Numbered from the stretch's first letter, positions 24,521 to 36,365 are shown. The stretch is 64,000 nt of DNA from Hormiphora californensis (GCA_020137815.1 CM035355.1:1349963-1413962); one strand, 5' to 3'. Notes: generated by a model not told the origin, from the sequence alone. A program made the numbers and translations.

Positions 24521-24776
24521 CTGTCTCTGTCTCTGTCTTTATCTCTGTCTTTGTCTCTGACTCTCTGTCTCTGTCTCTGTCTCTGTCTCTGTCTCTGTCT
24601 TTATCTCTGTCTCTGTCTCTGTCTCTGTCTCTGTCTCTGTCTCTGTCTCTGTCTCTGTCTCTGTCTCTGTCTCTGTCTCTGTCTCTGTCTCTGTCTCTGT
24701 CTTTGTCTCTGTCTCTGTCTCTGTCTCTGTCTCTGTCTCTGTCTCTGGTTCTGTCTCTGGTTCTGTCTCTGTCTCT
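24521..24776. repeat. (CTGTCT)n hexanucleotide array
   Basis: About 40 copies with few interruptions, preceded by four degenerate copies of a TGATCC-CTCTTTCTGTCCCTCT unit. The long Asp-Arg frame on the minus strand is only a by-product of the repeat. Confidence 0.9.
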
Positions 24777-25849
24777 CTGTGTTTTTCTCCCTCTCACAAT
24801 ATCTCGAAGACGTGCGCTATCATTATCATGAGCACTAGGAACCATTGCGCCATCATCAATGTTAATGACTAGCTATCACGTGACTAGACACAGCTGCCTG
24901 CTTTTCCATTACTAAGGGCCAAACTCTCCTTTTTTCTATCCCTTTCCTTTTATTTCCCATCACTCTTTCTCCCGACACCAACCTCTCTAGTCACTCTCCC
25001 TCTCCCTCTCTAGTCACTCTCCCTCTGGTTACTTGAGTCCTACTATTCTAACATGACACCGGCCAATAACTAATAATCTGTATCCTACGATAATAGGGAT
25101 CTCCAAGTCCCCTTTGTTTTTCTCACGTGTCTTGGTGCACTACCACCAACAGAACCTAAATAGAAGCATTGTTTTACTTTTGATATCGAGCCATTCCGAG
25201 ATAGAACTCAGAGAGGCTACTCGTTGAAGTTCTAGTTGTACCTGGGTACTCCATCAGCCTTGGTGAAAACCATGATCCTCGCTTGGAGTACTAGGTTGTG
25301 ACACTTGACGGGTTTACAAAGACTTATACTGCTCTCGTGATTAAGAATACTGGGCTCAAGGTCCAGTTTATACCTGGTAGTGTTATCCAGGCTACTTATA
25401 GGCAGCTGTATCCCGAGGTAGCATTTGATTTAACATATTATTTGGTGAAACAATACATATAATAGGGAGCTGGTGCGTTAGTCATGGGTGGTTGCACCCG
25501 AGCAGCTGATTATTGAGTGTGATCTGAATTTAGTCACTATATTTCATCCTCCCCGTAGGTCCACGTAACAATCTCTCTGACACATGTGCCCGGGTCCGCT
25601 AATTTCGCCTCTTGAAAGTTGTGTAACAACCTACCGGGATATTGCTGTAACTATAAAATGACCGGGGAATAAATGGGAAAGTGGGAGAGAGAGAAAAAGA
25701 GAGGTCAGAGTAGTACTAAAAAGATCAGACAAGATACCACATGGCTCCTGTCTGTAGCACTGTCTGAACACTATACTGTAGTAAAATTGTTTCACGTGCC
25801 CTAATTTTAGTTTCCCCTTATCCCCCCCCCCCCCCCGGTTAGAGAGGAT

Positions 25850-25920
25850 TTGAAGAGGGATGATTCTCTTGTAAAGGGATGATTCTCTTGTAAAGGGATG
25901 TTTCTCTTGTAAATTGTAAA
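25850..25920 (+). repeat. Minisatellite, about 21-bp unit, three copies
   Basis: The unit GGGATGATTCTCTTGTAAA is repeated three times with one substitution. Confidence 0.75.
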
Positions 25921-26492
25921 ACGGCCCTTTCTTAGAGGGGAAATCCTCTATTGTAAATTATATTTCTTTCTAGATTTTTAATCTAAGCTGCACTGGGGCT
26001 CTTTGACCTCTATAAATTTTTTTGCCTCTTTTGAAACCTACTTGACAGCGGCACAAGAATCATACAGCAACAACATACAGTATTCAACACCTTGGATTTG
26101 TTTGTATTCACTATAGACACGTGTGAACTAGAATTATACACTGTCTGTTATTTATACTGACATAATACATTTTATTTGTAGGGGCTATTCAAATTGACCC
26201 ACTCATACACGACCAGCATGAGCAGGCTTAGCTATTTTCTGCCTGAATGAGCTTCTGAATCAATCATACCCACTAATGCGTGTGTACATATCAATTGATT
26301 ATTTCCGGGTGCCCCAATCCCCTAATTGCTAAAATATCCTCGTTTAAATCAAGTTGCTTTCTGTGTACTTCTACGAAGTATATGGATACCTCGTGTTTCA
26401 TTTAGCAGTATAGTGCATATATTATTACAATGTTCATGGGTTTTGTTGAATCTTTAATTGAGAAAGAATACTTTGATTAGCCTACTACAGTA

Positions 26493-26600
26493 TGGCCTTG
26501 ATATGTTTACAAGGCAAGGCGCTGACAAGGGCCATAATAGGCAAGGCGCTGACAAGGGCCATGATATGTTTACAAGGCAAGGCGCTGACAAGGGCCATGA
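26493..26600 (+). repeat. Minisatellite with GGCAAGGCGCTGACAAGGGC unit
   Basis: There are three copies, two preceded by ATATGTTTACAA, in an otherwise unique stretch about 330 bp upstream of the MATE gene. Confidence 0.75.
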
Positions 26601-26932
26601 TACGCAAGCACTTACTGCTTAGATCTCTCTTCTTGCATTTTTAGTTCGACTTTTTCCCTATTCTAACTCACGAATTCGACTTGGAGTTCACGCCCGAAAC
26701 TACTACTCTGGGCTGATCGGCGATCGGTTGAGTAGACCGAGTAGCTAAAATTATATGTTTGGTATGTTTGCCATTTGGTATGTTTGGTATGAACGTACCG
26801 TGCGTCGAGTATAAAACAAAGCTAACTTGTCGAGCCCCTACTAGATTTGTGTCTAGAATCTTAGTCTGAAATGATCTGTGGAACGTTGGCTAAAACGAAC
26901 TATTCATCAAGTACTTCCCCTTTCTATCAGGT

Positions 26933-29194
26933 ATGATGAAGTTTACAGATAGTTTCCTTGGTAACGACCTGATCCAGAAGCAGATTGAATTCCTGAAATA
27001 CGGGATCCCTGCCTGGCTGTTGGCGGTTATACAAGTTGGCCTAGCCTTTACCACCCTGATCTTTGCTGGCCATGAGAGCTCTGAAACGTTGGCGGGGGTG
27101 GGACTAGGGAACACGATGTACAACGTCTTACTCTGGTCCATCCTCTGGGGCTTCACTTCATCCTTCGACACCTTCGGTCCCCAGGTATACAGTGTCCTGG
27201 AGAAGAGGTCCCAGTTGGGATCTGTGGCCCTCAAGATCATCCTCCAGGGGATTCTTATCTTCATCGTGATACTGGGAGTCTTCCTGAACAGCAAGTTCCT
27301 CGTGGATGTGGTCAGTGAGTCCAATGATGATAAACCAGATCAGGAGATGGATCTCCAGCTGTCTACCGAGATCACTATCGTCTACATGAGATGGATCTGT
27401 ATAGTTCCCCTCTTAGATTTCTTTATCATGGTCATCTCAAAGTACCTCACCATCCAGAACTTCATCCTAGAGGTTTATGTGGTATCTATAACCATGCTGA
27501 TCCTCCATGTGGTCTTTAATCTGGTCCTAGTGACATGGGGTGGATATGGGCTGAAGGGTCTGGTTGGAGCTGCCCTAATGACCCGTCTCGTTATCTTCTC
27601 TCTTCTCCTTCTTTATTGCTGGTGTGTAAAGGACCGCCTCGCGTGGGCAGGATATCATCCTGATGTGTGTAGGAACTGGGGCGAAACTTTCAAACTCGGA
27701 ATATCAGGTATTAGTTAGGATATTAGTTCCCCTCAAGCCCCTTATAACTAAGTGATGTCATACAACTTGTGAACATATGTGATCATGGTGTTACGCCTCA
27801 TGAATCGACGGCTTTTACCGAGTGAAATTGTATTCGCACTAGATTAAAGCTAACGTATGCATAGCTTAGGTAGCATCAATTGCAATTTGAAACTTTAATA
27901 ACTTCCTTCTGCAGGTGCGGTTAACATGTTTGTAGAGTTGGGAATGTTCGAGATCGCCACCTTCCTCAGCGGGTTTGGGGGAGCGGAGCAGCTGGCGACT
28001 GTTGTTATTATATTTCAGTTCATCTGCTGTTTCTATACCGTGCCAATGGGCTTTGCTACTTCTACAACCATCCTTGTCGGTAGGTTATGGTGTAGTTCGT
28101 CGCCTCTTATGGTGTATGTAGTTTAATTGCACTCACTCAAGCCATGATAGATTTAAGTTTCTCACACTGTCTCTCACGCTACCAAAAAGCAATTAAAATC
28201 AATATGATATCATAAAATTAATGTGATATGATTCGTGCAATCGCTACAACTTTCTGATCGTCTCGAGGTCTACCATTTCATTGTTATATTGCGAACTCAC
28301 AATTTCCGAATGACTTGGAACAGTAAACACTGAACAGCACATGTGTTTATGTAAGCCACTTCACATTTCATATTATCATTTTGTCCCCTATATATATATG
28401 TCCCATATATATGTCCCGTGCCGCACAGACAATGTCTATCATTTCATATTATCATTATGTCCCTTATAAAATGTCCCTCATAGATTTATCCAAAGTTATA
28501 TTCGGATGAATTCCACAGTGTTTATTTTAACATTTTATATTTTACAGGAAAGGCCCTGGGAGAGGAGAATGTCACAGAAGTAAAGAAATACTGCTACATT
28601 GCAGTGTTCAACACTCTCATCGCATCTCTCGGTCTGGCGTCAATATTCTACATCTTCCGAGAACCTTTCGGAGGGATGTTCACCTCCGAACCTCTGGTTA
28701 TGGAATACTTCACCTCCATAGTCTGGGTCTATTTCCTCCTCATGCCTTTTGATCACCTTCAGACCGTTCTATCTCGAGGCATCCTCATCTCCTTTGGACA
28801 CCAGAGGTTTATTGCAGCCTCTCTCGCATTCGCGTGCTACATGGTGGGCACTCCACTAATAGTGATCTTCACTTTCGAAACAGATATAGGACCAATAGGA
28901 ATCCTGTACTCCTTTCTCTCCTTTGCTGTTCTCAACTTCATCATAAGCGCCGCCAAGATATGTAGCCTGGACTTGAAGAGGGAGGTGGAGCGGGCCGCTT
29001 GGAGGGCTGATGAGACCACACACCTGGCTGATAGCCCGACTGACTCGAACAAGAGTTTTGAAAATGGGTATACCGACGAACTGACACCGCTGACTGGCAG
29101 CAAATCCTTCATGAACCCAGTGAGGGTGTGTCTTACTTTTGGACTAGCCATTGTTTTACTCGTTATTTTGGCTACCATATCATTTATCCTTTAG
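26933..29194 (+). CDS. MATE-family multidrug/toxin extrusion transporter
   Basis: Three exons in phase 1: 26933-27707, 27915-28079, 28548-29194, giving 528 residues. The product is strongly hydrophobic with about a dozen predicted membrane segments. It begins YGIPAWLLAVIQVGLAF and has a MATE-like first half (LAGVGLGNTMYNVLLWSILWG, then SSFDTFGPQVYS) and an equivalent second half after the exon 2 junction (GAVNMFVELGMFEIATF, then TVPMGFATSTTILVGKALG). A soluble acidic linker (about 460-495) precedes the last membrane segment. The family exports organic cations or drugs by H+ or Na+ antiport; animal members are SLC47-type. A good acceptor (CTTTCTATCAG) lies directly before the first ATG, so a 5' non-coding or coding exon upstream is likely. 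Confidence 0.85.
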
Positions 29195-29653
29195 TGCGGT
29201 CTACATTTTTCTGTTGTCATGTTTGTTTACAAGTGAAAGTGTTTGTGTAAAATGAGCCTAATAATTGTGTGTATTGTATTGCATTCCCCTATCACATATA
29301 TTATAATTTCACATCTTTTATTTTTGCATCAAAACTGTCTTTTTACTTGTTGAAAAGAGTAAATTAATCGGCAGCTATGCGACGGAACTCGCAATCACTA
29401 AACTCTATCATGTACCACATCTGTCAAAATCAGGCACCATGATACTCATTGATTGAAGGTAGAGAGAAGTTGATCTAACAAATAGTGCTTACAAAATCAT
29501 TAATCATACAAGAAAACATATATGAGCAAAATATAAAATATTTTACAGTAATAAAATGTACGAAACAAAAATTAATGTTAATTCTAGGTTGTCCATGAAC
29601 ACCTGGATACCCATCCGGAGCTGCCCCTGTGTACAAGATCCTCAGAAGATATC
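29195..29653. other. Intergenic between convergent genes
   Basis: AT-rich sequence between the MATE stop codon and the stop codon of the minus-strand BTB gene. It serves as 3' flank for both. No feature is recognised. Confidence 0.5.
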
Positions 29654-31775
29654 TTAAGGTTTAACGTAGATGTAGAAACATGGTGTTCCTGCAAAGAACG
29701 GAATCACTACAGCACCTCTGTAACGTTTCGGATGGAAATGATAACCCTTTGCTGGTTCAAGTGTTATGCACCTCACTATGGAACTGTTAACATCATCAAT
29801 CATATCTTCATGATACCTCACTTTAAATCCGCAGCGTGTTCCCTGATTACAGACCGGCCAATTTTTTAAAAGTTCGTGTGGAATAATTTCAGAATTTCCA
29901 CAAGCCCACTGCCAGTCGTCACTAAACCACTCATCCGGTGCACACATGTCATTGGGAAGGTTTATTTGAAACCATTCCCGCAGTAACCATTCCTGATAAG
30001 GTGCAGTTCCCCAGCCTCGTTCTCTCTTGACTGCATCAATTCGCAGTACGGGATCTCGAACAGAGGAAATATTGATAGCATGGTGTATCAGCTCACATAA
30101 AAAGTTAACAAAGTTATAGAACTTAGTGCTATTGTCGACTAAATAAGAAAATCGTTCTTCATCTGTTTCACCAGGAATTTTTTTCTTATACTCAAAATAA
30201 TACACTTCAACGTTATCGCCAGTTGCTGCGAGACATGATTTTCTGAAATTCAATAACCACTGAAAATCATCCCGAGTTAACAACGGATGGCTATCTAGAA
30301 TATTAGTGTAGTACAGGTCAAATTTTCTCAAGTCAGAAGTAGCAAGACTGTCGAGACAAGAATTCTCCAGTAGAAATTTGAGATTGTCCGACAGGCGAAA
30401 GCTTCCTTCTGATATTTCCAGGCTGATTTCATCAAACAAAGGGGTGAGCAGGATACAGCCGGCACCGTCACACTCAGAACACACTAGCAGAACTTTTAGT
30501 TCAATCTGGGAGAGACTCCGGTACCGCTGACAGAGTAGCTCAACAAAGGCAGATCGGGCATCCAGTTCGTAAACCCGTTTTGTTATAAAGTTGAGGGGTC
30601 TCATATTTGTTATAAAGTTGAGGGGTCTCATATCAGAGAACTTGTTCCATATAAAAGATGCCTCCTTCAACCAAAAGTCAAAACCCAACTGTATCAGAAG
30701 TAACATTTTCAATAGCTAAGACTTGTTGCTCAAACCAATCATAGCAGCAATCACTGGCCCATTGAATTTCCAAATGGAGGGATAATTTCAGAATGTCTCG
30801 GAAGTATTCTTGAGTTATTTGGGGTCTCCGTTCCTCTAAGTAAATTGCCTCAATCAGAGATCGAACAGCCAGATCATGGTACTCTGAAAGATCATAGCCA
30901 GCATTTTCATTTTTCACTCCCTTTGCAAAACGGTAGAAAACCCGACTAACACCAGCTAAATCGACCGTTTCGACTAGCATTTCATCTCCGGAGTTGAGGA
31001 ACAGTGTAAAAAAAGGAACTGTTTGAAACTCCAGTTCAAGTTGTCGACGGGTTTGAACAGGGGGATCTTCAGCTGGAGGATTATCTCTCGAGGAGGGACC
31101 TTGTTCTTCAGCTGGAGGATTATCTCTCGAGGAGGGACCTTGTTCTTCAGCTGGAGGATTATCTCTCGAGGAGGGACCTTGTTCTTCAGCTGGAGGATTA
31201 TCTCTCGAGGAGGGACCTTGTTCTTCAGCTGGAGGATTATCTCTCGAGGAGGGACCTTGTTCTTCAGCTGGAGGATTATCTCTCGAGGAGGGACCTTGTT
31301 CTTCAGCTGGAGGATTATCTCTCGAGGAGGGACCTTGTTCTTCAGCTGGAGGATTATCTCTCGAGGAGGGACCTTGTTCTTCAGCTGGAGGATTATCTCT
31401 CGAGGAGGGACCTTGTTCTTCAGCTGGAGGATTATCTCTCGAGGAGGGACCTTGTTCTTCAGCTGGAGGATTATCTCTCGAGGAGGGACCTTGTTCTTCA
31501 GCTGGAGGATTATCTCTCGAGGAGGGACCTTGTTCTTCAGCTGGAGGATTATCTCTCGAGGAGGGACCTTGTTCTTCAGCTGGAGGATTATCTCTCGAGG
31601 AGGGACCTTGTTCTTCAGCTGGAGGATTATCTCTCGAGGAGGGACCTTGTTCTTCAGCTGGAGGATTATCTCTCGAGGAGGGACCTTGTTCTTCAGCTGG
31701 AGGATTATCTCTCGAGGAGGGACCTTGTTCTTCAGCTGGAGGATCCCTTCCCCTCCTCGATGCAACTCCTCCCAT
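29654..31775 (-). CDS. Intronless BTB-like protein with an N-terminal 13-residue repeat tract; frame changes once
   Basis: The start is the ATG at 31775; frame upstream of it has only a TTG. The N-terminus MGGVASRRGR fits an N-myristoylation signal. Next come 17 near-perfect NPPAEEQGPSSRD repeats (about residues 11-235). Then a BTB/POZ-like region follows (VPFFTLFLNSGDEML, RSLIEAIYLEERRPQI, YFRDILKLSLHLEIQWASDCCYDWF). This frame stops at 30678. The continuing protein is in the +1 frame down to 29654 (LGFDFWLKEASFIWNKF onward, with a conserved-looking Trp-rich C-terminus). The whole is 2122 nt, 707 codons plus one base. A 9-residue in-frame duplication (RPLNFIT twice) follows the junction. BTB proteins usually dimerise and often recruit cullin-3. 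The C-terminal half is unrecognised. Confidence 0.6.
31071..31744 (-). repeat. 39-bp coding VNTR, 17 full units
   Basis: The spacing of the word AGCTGGAGGA from 31071 to 31734 is 663 bp, exactly 17 x 39. The copies look identical by eye. Because 39 is a multiple of three, the array stays open in three of the frames that cross it, giving long spurious translations on both strands. The real frame is NPPAEEQGPSSRD on the minus strand. Confidence 0.95.
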
Positions 31776-31934
31776 ACTGTATCCTAAAGTAGGAGAGAGG
31801 GGTAACGTGTATCTACACAATATGTATTATGTGAACAGGAGAGAGGGGTAACATGCATTATTGGAGAGACAAAAACCAAAACTTTTCAGATTAAAACTTC
31901 AATATATATCAGGTGTGGGCGTGATTACGATATA

Positions 31935-32795
31935 CAGTCGGACCCCGATTTAACGGCCCCCGATTTAGCGGCACCCCGATTTAACGGCAGAATAAATTTC
32001 CCCCAACAATTTTTTGAAAATTTTTTTGCAAATTTTTTGAAATTTTTTCAAATGTGTTTCAACCACGTCCGAATCGTGTTTCGAATCGGTGCATCTTATT
32101 GCATGTCTTACCCGTAATTAGACGGTTCGAAACAAACAGATATGTGATCCCCATGAGGCCCATCGAGTCGCAATTTTGACGCTTGTTAAACTGGCCCCAT
32201 GGGGATCACGTATCGGTTCGTTTCGAACCGTCTAATTAGCGACAGGACGTGCGATAAGATGCACTGATTCGAAACACGATTCGGACGTGGTTGATATATC
32301 TTTGAAAAATTTTCATAACTTTTTTTTTGAAAATTTTACAGAATGATTGTCAATGCTTTGATCGGTGCTCTCCATGAATTTTCAGAAAAAAAGATATTTT
32401 GAAATTCGATTTCTTCTCACCCTGCTTAAAGTGCCCCGATTCGGCATGGTATCACGTATCGGTTCATTTCGAACCGTCTAATTAGCAGCAAGACATGCGA
32501 TAAGATGCACTTATTCGATATATACGATTCGGACGTGGTTGATATACCAGTACACGTACCTTAGAAAACTTTTATAACTTTTTTAAAATTTTTTAAATTA
32601 TTTTCTTTTCTAATCAGAAATGATCATATAATAAATACATGGACATTGCATTTACTTAGAGGTGTTTTAGTATAGTATTTTGGACAAAAATAGGGTTTTA
32701 TGGGCCAAATATGCTCTACCCCGATTTAACGGACACCCCGATTTAACGGACAAAACCCTTTCCCCCGAGGGTGCCGTTAAATCGGGGTCCGACTG
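31935..32795. mobile_element. Non-autonomous pogo/Tigger-like DNA element
   Basis: The ends are CAGTCGGACCCCGATTTAAC and its complement GTTAAATCGGGGTCCGACTG, with TA on both sides (31933-34 and 32796-97). The TIR sequence and TA target fit the Tc1/mariner-pogo superfamily. The 861-bp interior has no transposase. It holds three copies, two inverted, of a segment with TTCGAACCGTCTAATTA and ATTCGGACGTGG. Confidence 0.85.
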
Positions 32796-32797
32796 TA

Positions 32798-33271
32798 CCT
32801 TACTCTCATTTTTTAAGAAACGCTTTAGTAAGAAAATTTTTATAAGAAACTTTTCAAATGTGAATCACATAATTCAGAGACACCACAACAAAATAGAACA
32901 CCCCTAAAGGAAAACCCAAGCAACAATAGCCCTCACTTGGGTTTTGTGAAATTTCCCACGATCATTGCTCCACCCCCTGATGAGATAGAGACTTGAAATT
33001 TTGTAGTGAGGTAGAACTCGACATGATCTATCCAACTACAAAATTTCAAGTCTCTATCTCATCAGGGGGTGGAGCAATGACCGTGGGAAATTTCACAAAA
33101 CCCAAGTGAGGGCTATAATTGTTGCTTGGGTTTTCCTTTAACTTGTTTAGTTTCTTGATAAAGGAGAAATTCTTTTTGTTTTTGGATTGTTTACACCTGT
33201 AGTTTCCCAGAAAAAAAGTTTCTTATTTAAAAGTTTCTTGAAATATGCGAGCTTAATTAACGAGAGTAAGG
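32798..33271. mobile_element. TA-flanked MITE with an inner long hairpin
   Basis: The ends are CCTTACTCTC and GAGAGTAAGG, followed by TA, and it shares its left TA with the pogo-like element. Inside, 32906-33139 is an almost perfect fold-back of about 100-bp arms (AAAGGAAAACCCAAGCAACA opposite its complement) with a loop of about 35 bp. This is probably a MITE carrying a second fold-back element. There is no coding capacity. Confidence 0.7.
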
Positions 33272-33482
33272 TATACACTCCTTGAGGCCTGTTAACACTT
33301 ATAAACAGGTGCACGATGCCAAAAAGTACCCTGCACTAAAATGGCTAATATGGCCCTAACAACCAAACCATTCAGCAGATACGACACGCAGTATGCAGTT
33401 CACACCGACCCTTCCATCTAGAACACCTGGGCACCAGCTGATATCAGGGTCCAAAACCGCAAGACCGTAATAGTCCTTTTTA

Positions 33483-35220
33483 TCAACAGTTTAACTTAGG
33501 ATTTTCTTTCCCCACTTTAAATCCTTCATCCTCTTGTTCCCAAAGTTTCCTCCTAGCTGCAGCGAAGGGTCTCTTGCTGGAACAGGGCCAATTTGAGCTC
33601 ACTATCTTGCTCCAATGATTCCTTGCCACAGTTGCCAGCGTCCCATCATTTGCTATCACGACATTCTCTTTGCATTTTTCATCCTCTTTTGCAATTTCCT
33701 CTTTAGTCCTTTCACTCTCTGCTTTCAAAGCTGCCATTAATTTACAGCTAGTTTCTGCACCAGTGTTCGACTCAACTGTCTCAGCTAGCAATGCTAGGGT
33801 ATCAACTCCGCATAAGGTGAAGTTAAAGTTCTCAAGCCAGTATTGAAGAAGTGGTATCGAGTAATAGAGCAAAGCCAGAGATTGTTGTATGAACTGATTA
33901 ACAAGGTTGAATTCTAACTGCAATTACCATAACCAGATCCAAATGGGATCGCTTTGTTGTTTCTGCTAGTAACTGAGAGAGCCTGAACACAAACTTAATT
34001 TCGCTTTTCGGGACACAGGAAAGAAGACAGTCCAATAAACGTATATCTGAGTACTTGACCGCTGAGTCCAGTGCGAGAATAGCGTAGTTCCAGTAGGCAT
34101 CAAAATCGTCACATGGCTTAGGCAAGGTTCTTTTGTAGAACTGAAGACATCCATCTTTTGCCCAATCTGTTTTGAACACAGCAACTATCTTCACAAAGTC
34201 GCTGAAAACTTTAAACTCGGTGATATCCGATAGCATTTCCAAGGTTCCTGTATAACATGCATCAGCAAATATTCTAACCGACTCCGACTCGAAGTCAGAC
34301 ATATCATGATCTAATTCACCATCTTTCTCAACAAGATTCGACAGAACGGGGGAGTTGTATGCTAAGACCACGGAGTTTAGTGACATTTTAGTATCGTCTT
34401 GTAGAGAAAAGACGGCGTTCCCATGAAATGGAATAGACAACTTTTCCTTACCAAAATCAATCCTCTTTGAAACCGCTTCCTCGCACGAAAATGGTTGATC
34501 GTGTATCAAGAATGTGACCACTGATGAGCCGCTAATTTCCTCCTCAAAAACAATCTCCTCACCCAAGTTTCCTGATCTTGTTTCCACAGAAGCTGGCCCT
34601 CGAATTGTGATTATAACCGCTCCAGCTGGAAGATTTGACTCTAGTTGACCATTTGAGTCACGTTTCTTTACTACAAACTTTAGACAATTTTTACCATTGC
34701 CAGTTTTCTGACCTTCTGTGATCCAAGTTGTATGGTCAGTTTGGTGACTGCTGGTTATAAATGAAGCACCGAGGAAATCCTTCGCCATTCGGTCGAAAGT
34801 TACCAGATTTGAATTAATTTGAGCTACGGTGGGTGTTCCAAGGTAGCTTTCCTTAATCGCGATCTTAGCTTCAATCGTAAAGCGGTCCAATTGGGCTAGC
34901 TCTTCCAAAGACTCGAATTTACATTTGCCATGTGCTTTAATATTGGTATTTGAAAACTTTCTTTGATGCACAGATGTTGGAAGCAGTCCATTCGTTGGGG
35001 GCAGTCCATCCACTATGAGAGTTAATGTATATGATGCCATACACATCCACTCCTTTGTTGATTGTATAGGTTGACAGCGAAGGAATACGCCCATATGTTC
35101 GTTACGTCTTTCCAGCTTAACTTTCCAAGCAAACCCTTGAAATGTGAAGGGTTTACTGTTTGCTGGAAACGTCAGTGAAGAAAACACAAAATCCCATTTG
35201 AATGTTGTTGAAGCTGCCAT
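33483..35220 (-). CDS. Intronless MATH/BTB-domain protein; frame changes once
   Basis: It starts at MAASTTFKW (35220). Residues of about 1-130 look like a MATH/TRAF domain (GFAWKVKLERR, MGVFLRC, WMCMASYTLTLIV), and about 265-350 like a BTB domain (FSLQDDTKMSLNSVVLAYNS-PVLSNL). The first frame ends at 33898. A second, +1 frame continues to 33483 with plausible coding content (FIQQSLALLYY, PLLQYWLENFNF, a charged Glu/Lys helix, FAAARRKLWEQ). The total of 1738 nt is 579 codons plus one base, so one surplus nucleotide separates the halves somewhere in 33898-33923. MATH-BTB proteins such as SPOP act as substrate adaptors of cullin-3 ubiquitin ligases; that role is inferred here. Lack of introns could mean retro-origin. 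Confidence 0.6.
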
Positions 35221-35614
35221 GGTATGGTTAGAGCGGAGAAAGAAAAGGGTACAAATTTACAAGTCTTCAAAAAGTGTAACACTGTAACAGGAAGCAGTTA
35301 TTATCTCTCCTTTTTATCTTCCGGTATATCACATGTCACCAGGTGTAGGTAGTCAATTTTACATGGGACGCCACACTGTGCACACGTATAACAGGCCTGG
35401 CAGGGAATAACAAAAAAGTGTGAGGAAATTTTGTTCGCCTGTCTATCAATCCATGCACTAATAATAATATTAATTGTCCTGGTGTGTACCTATAGGAAAG
35501 GTAAAATTCACTTTCCAATGCACAGTGCACCGGGAATGAATTCTATCTCATAAGGCATCAGAGATATTGCAGAAATAAACTCAGAAATGTTCAGGTCATG
35601 CGCATTCATGTCAC
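35221..35614. other. Upstream region of the MATH/BTB gene
   Basis: About 390 bp lie between the MATH/BTB start codon and the tail of the LINE fragment. No promoter element was recognised. Confidence 0.4.
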
Positions 35615-36365
35615 CTTGGTATCTTGGTATCTTGGTATTGTCTTTGTGTAGATCCTACACCGGTGTCAGTTCCTTACAGAGCCTCCCCCTCCCTGGAAAC
35701 ATTCCGTATCCAGTCCAATATTGAATTGTTGTTCTGTTTTTGGTATCCGAGTACCGGGGAACGATCCGGGAATCTCTTCAGCCATTTCCCCAGAAGTATC
35801 TTGAATGAGTCCAAATCTTCCGCTGAGTTCACTTCGCTGGGGAGGGTATTCCATAACCGGGTCGCTCTACTTGAAAACGAGTTGTGGTGCTTCGTCTGGA
35901 CCGATTTCTGGGTGTTTGTGGGGCATTTAGGGATCTCTGCCTTTTTTCCAAGTCGGGTATGGTTGTAAAAGCGAATGCCAATATTGTTGGGGGCTTTTTC
36001 ATTGGCCATTTTCCACATCATGACAATGGTATAGCGCTCCCGGCGGCGTTGAAGGGAGAGGATGTTTAGGGTTTTCAAACGCTCCCAGTAGTTTACGTTT
36101 CCCATTCCAGTGATCCGACGATCCGTTTTGTAAACTTCCTTTGAATCGCTTCAACATTCTGGATATTCGAGATTTTTGGTGAGTCCCAGAGTGGGCAGCA
36201 GTATTCTAATTTGCTGCGAATAAGACTTTTGTAAAGGATAGTCATTGTCCTTTTGTCTCTTGTTTTGAAGGCTCTTAAAACCCAAGCACTCATTTTTCGG
36301 GCATCCGACGTCATTTTTCCTATTTGGTTTTCCCAAGAAAGGTCGTTTGACAGCTGAACTCCTAA
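35615..36365 (-). pseudogene. 3' fragment of a second CR1/L2-like LINE
   Basis: The minus strand encodes the C-terminal end of a LINE ORF2 in two frames (36314-36093 and 36105-35674): LYKSLIRSKLEYCCPLW, then NYWERLKTLNILSLQRRRER and RLWNTLPSEVNSAEDLDSF. These parallel the C-terminus of the adjacent full LINE with many substitutions. A frame break near 36100 shows decay. The 3' end has tandem ATACCAAG (35617-35640), the short-repeat tail typical of CR1/L2 elements. The upstream part is missing where the neighbouring LINE begins. Confidence 0.8.

Larger units (their letters stand above)
21483..26932. other. Intergenic; no supported gene
   Basis: Between the protease and the MATE gene I see no splice-supported exon. 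The first few hundred bases are AT-rich 3' flank. There are CT/GA tracts near 23120 and 23325, a hexanucleotide array, a C-run near 25826 and two small minisatellites, listed separately. Confidence 0.45.

Noticed and set aside
24420-24845. 141-codon Asp/Arg-rich frame and its opposite-strand Cys/Leu frame
   Set aside because: Both are translations of the CTGTCT hexanucleotide array.
26933-27324. 144-codon minus-strand frame opposite MATE exon 1
   Set aside because: Antisense to a clear transporter exon; no domain recognised.
31071-31744. CRISPR-like array
   Set aside because: Units are contiguous with no spacers, coding, and in an animal genome.
30974-31787. Two further long open frames (about 250-260 codons) crossing the 39-bp repeat, one on each strand
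   Set aside because: They consist almost entirely of the out-of-frame repeat and are open only because the unit is a multiple of three. Only the NPPAEEQGPSSRD frame continues into a BTB-like domain.
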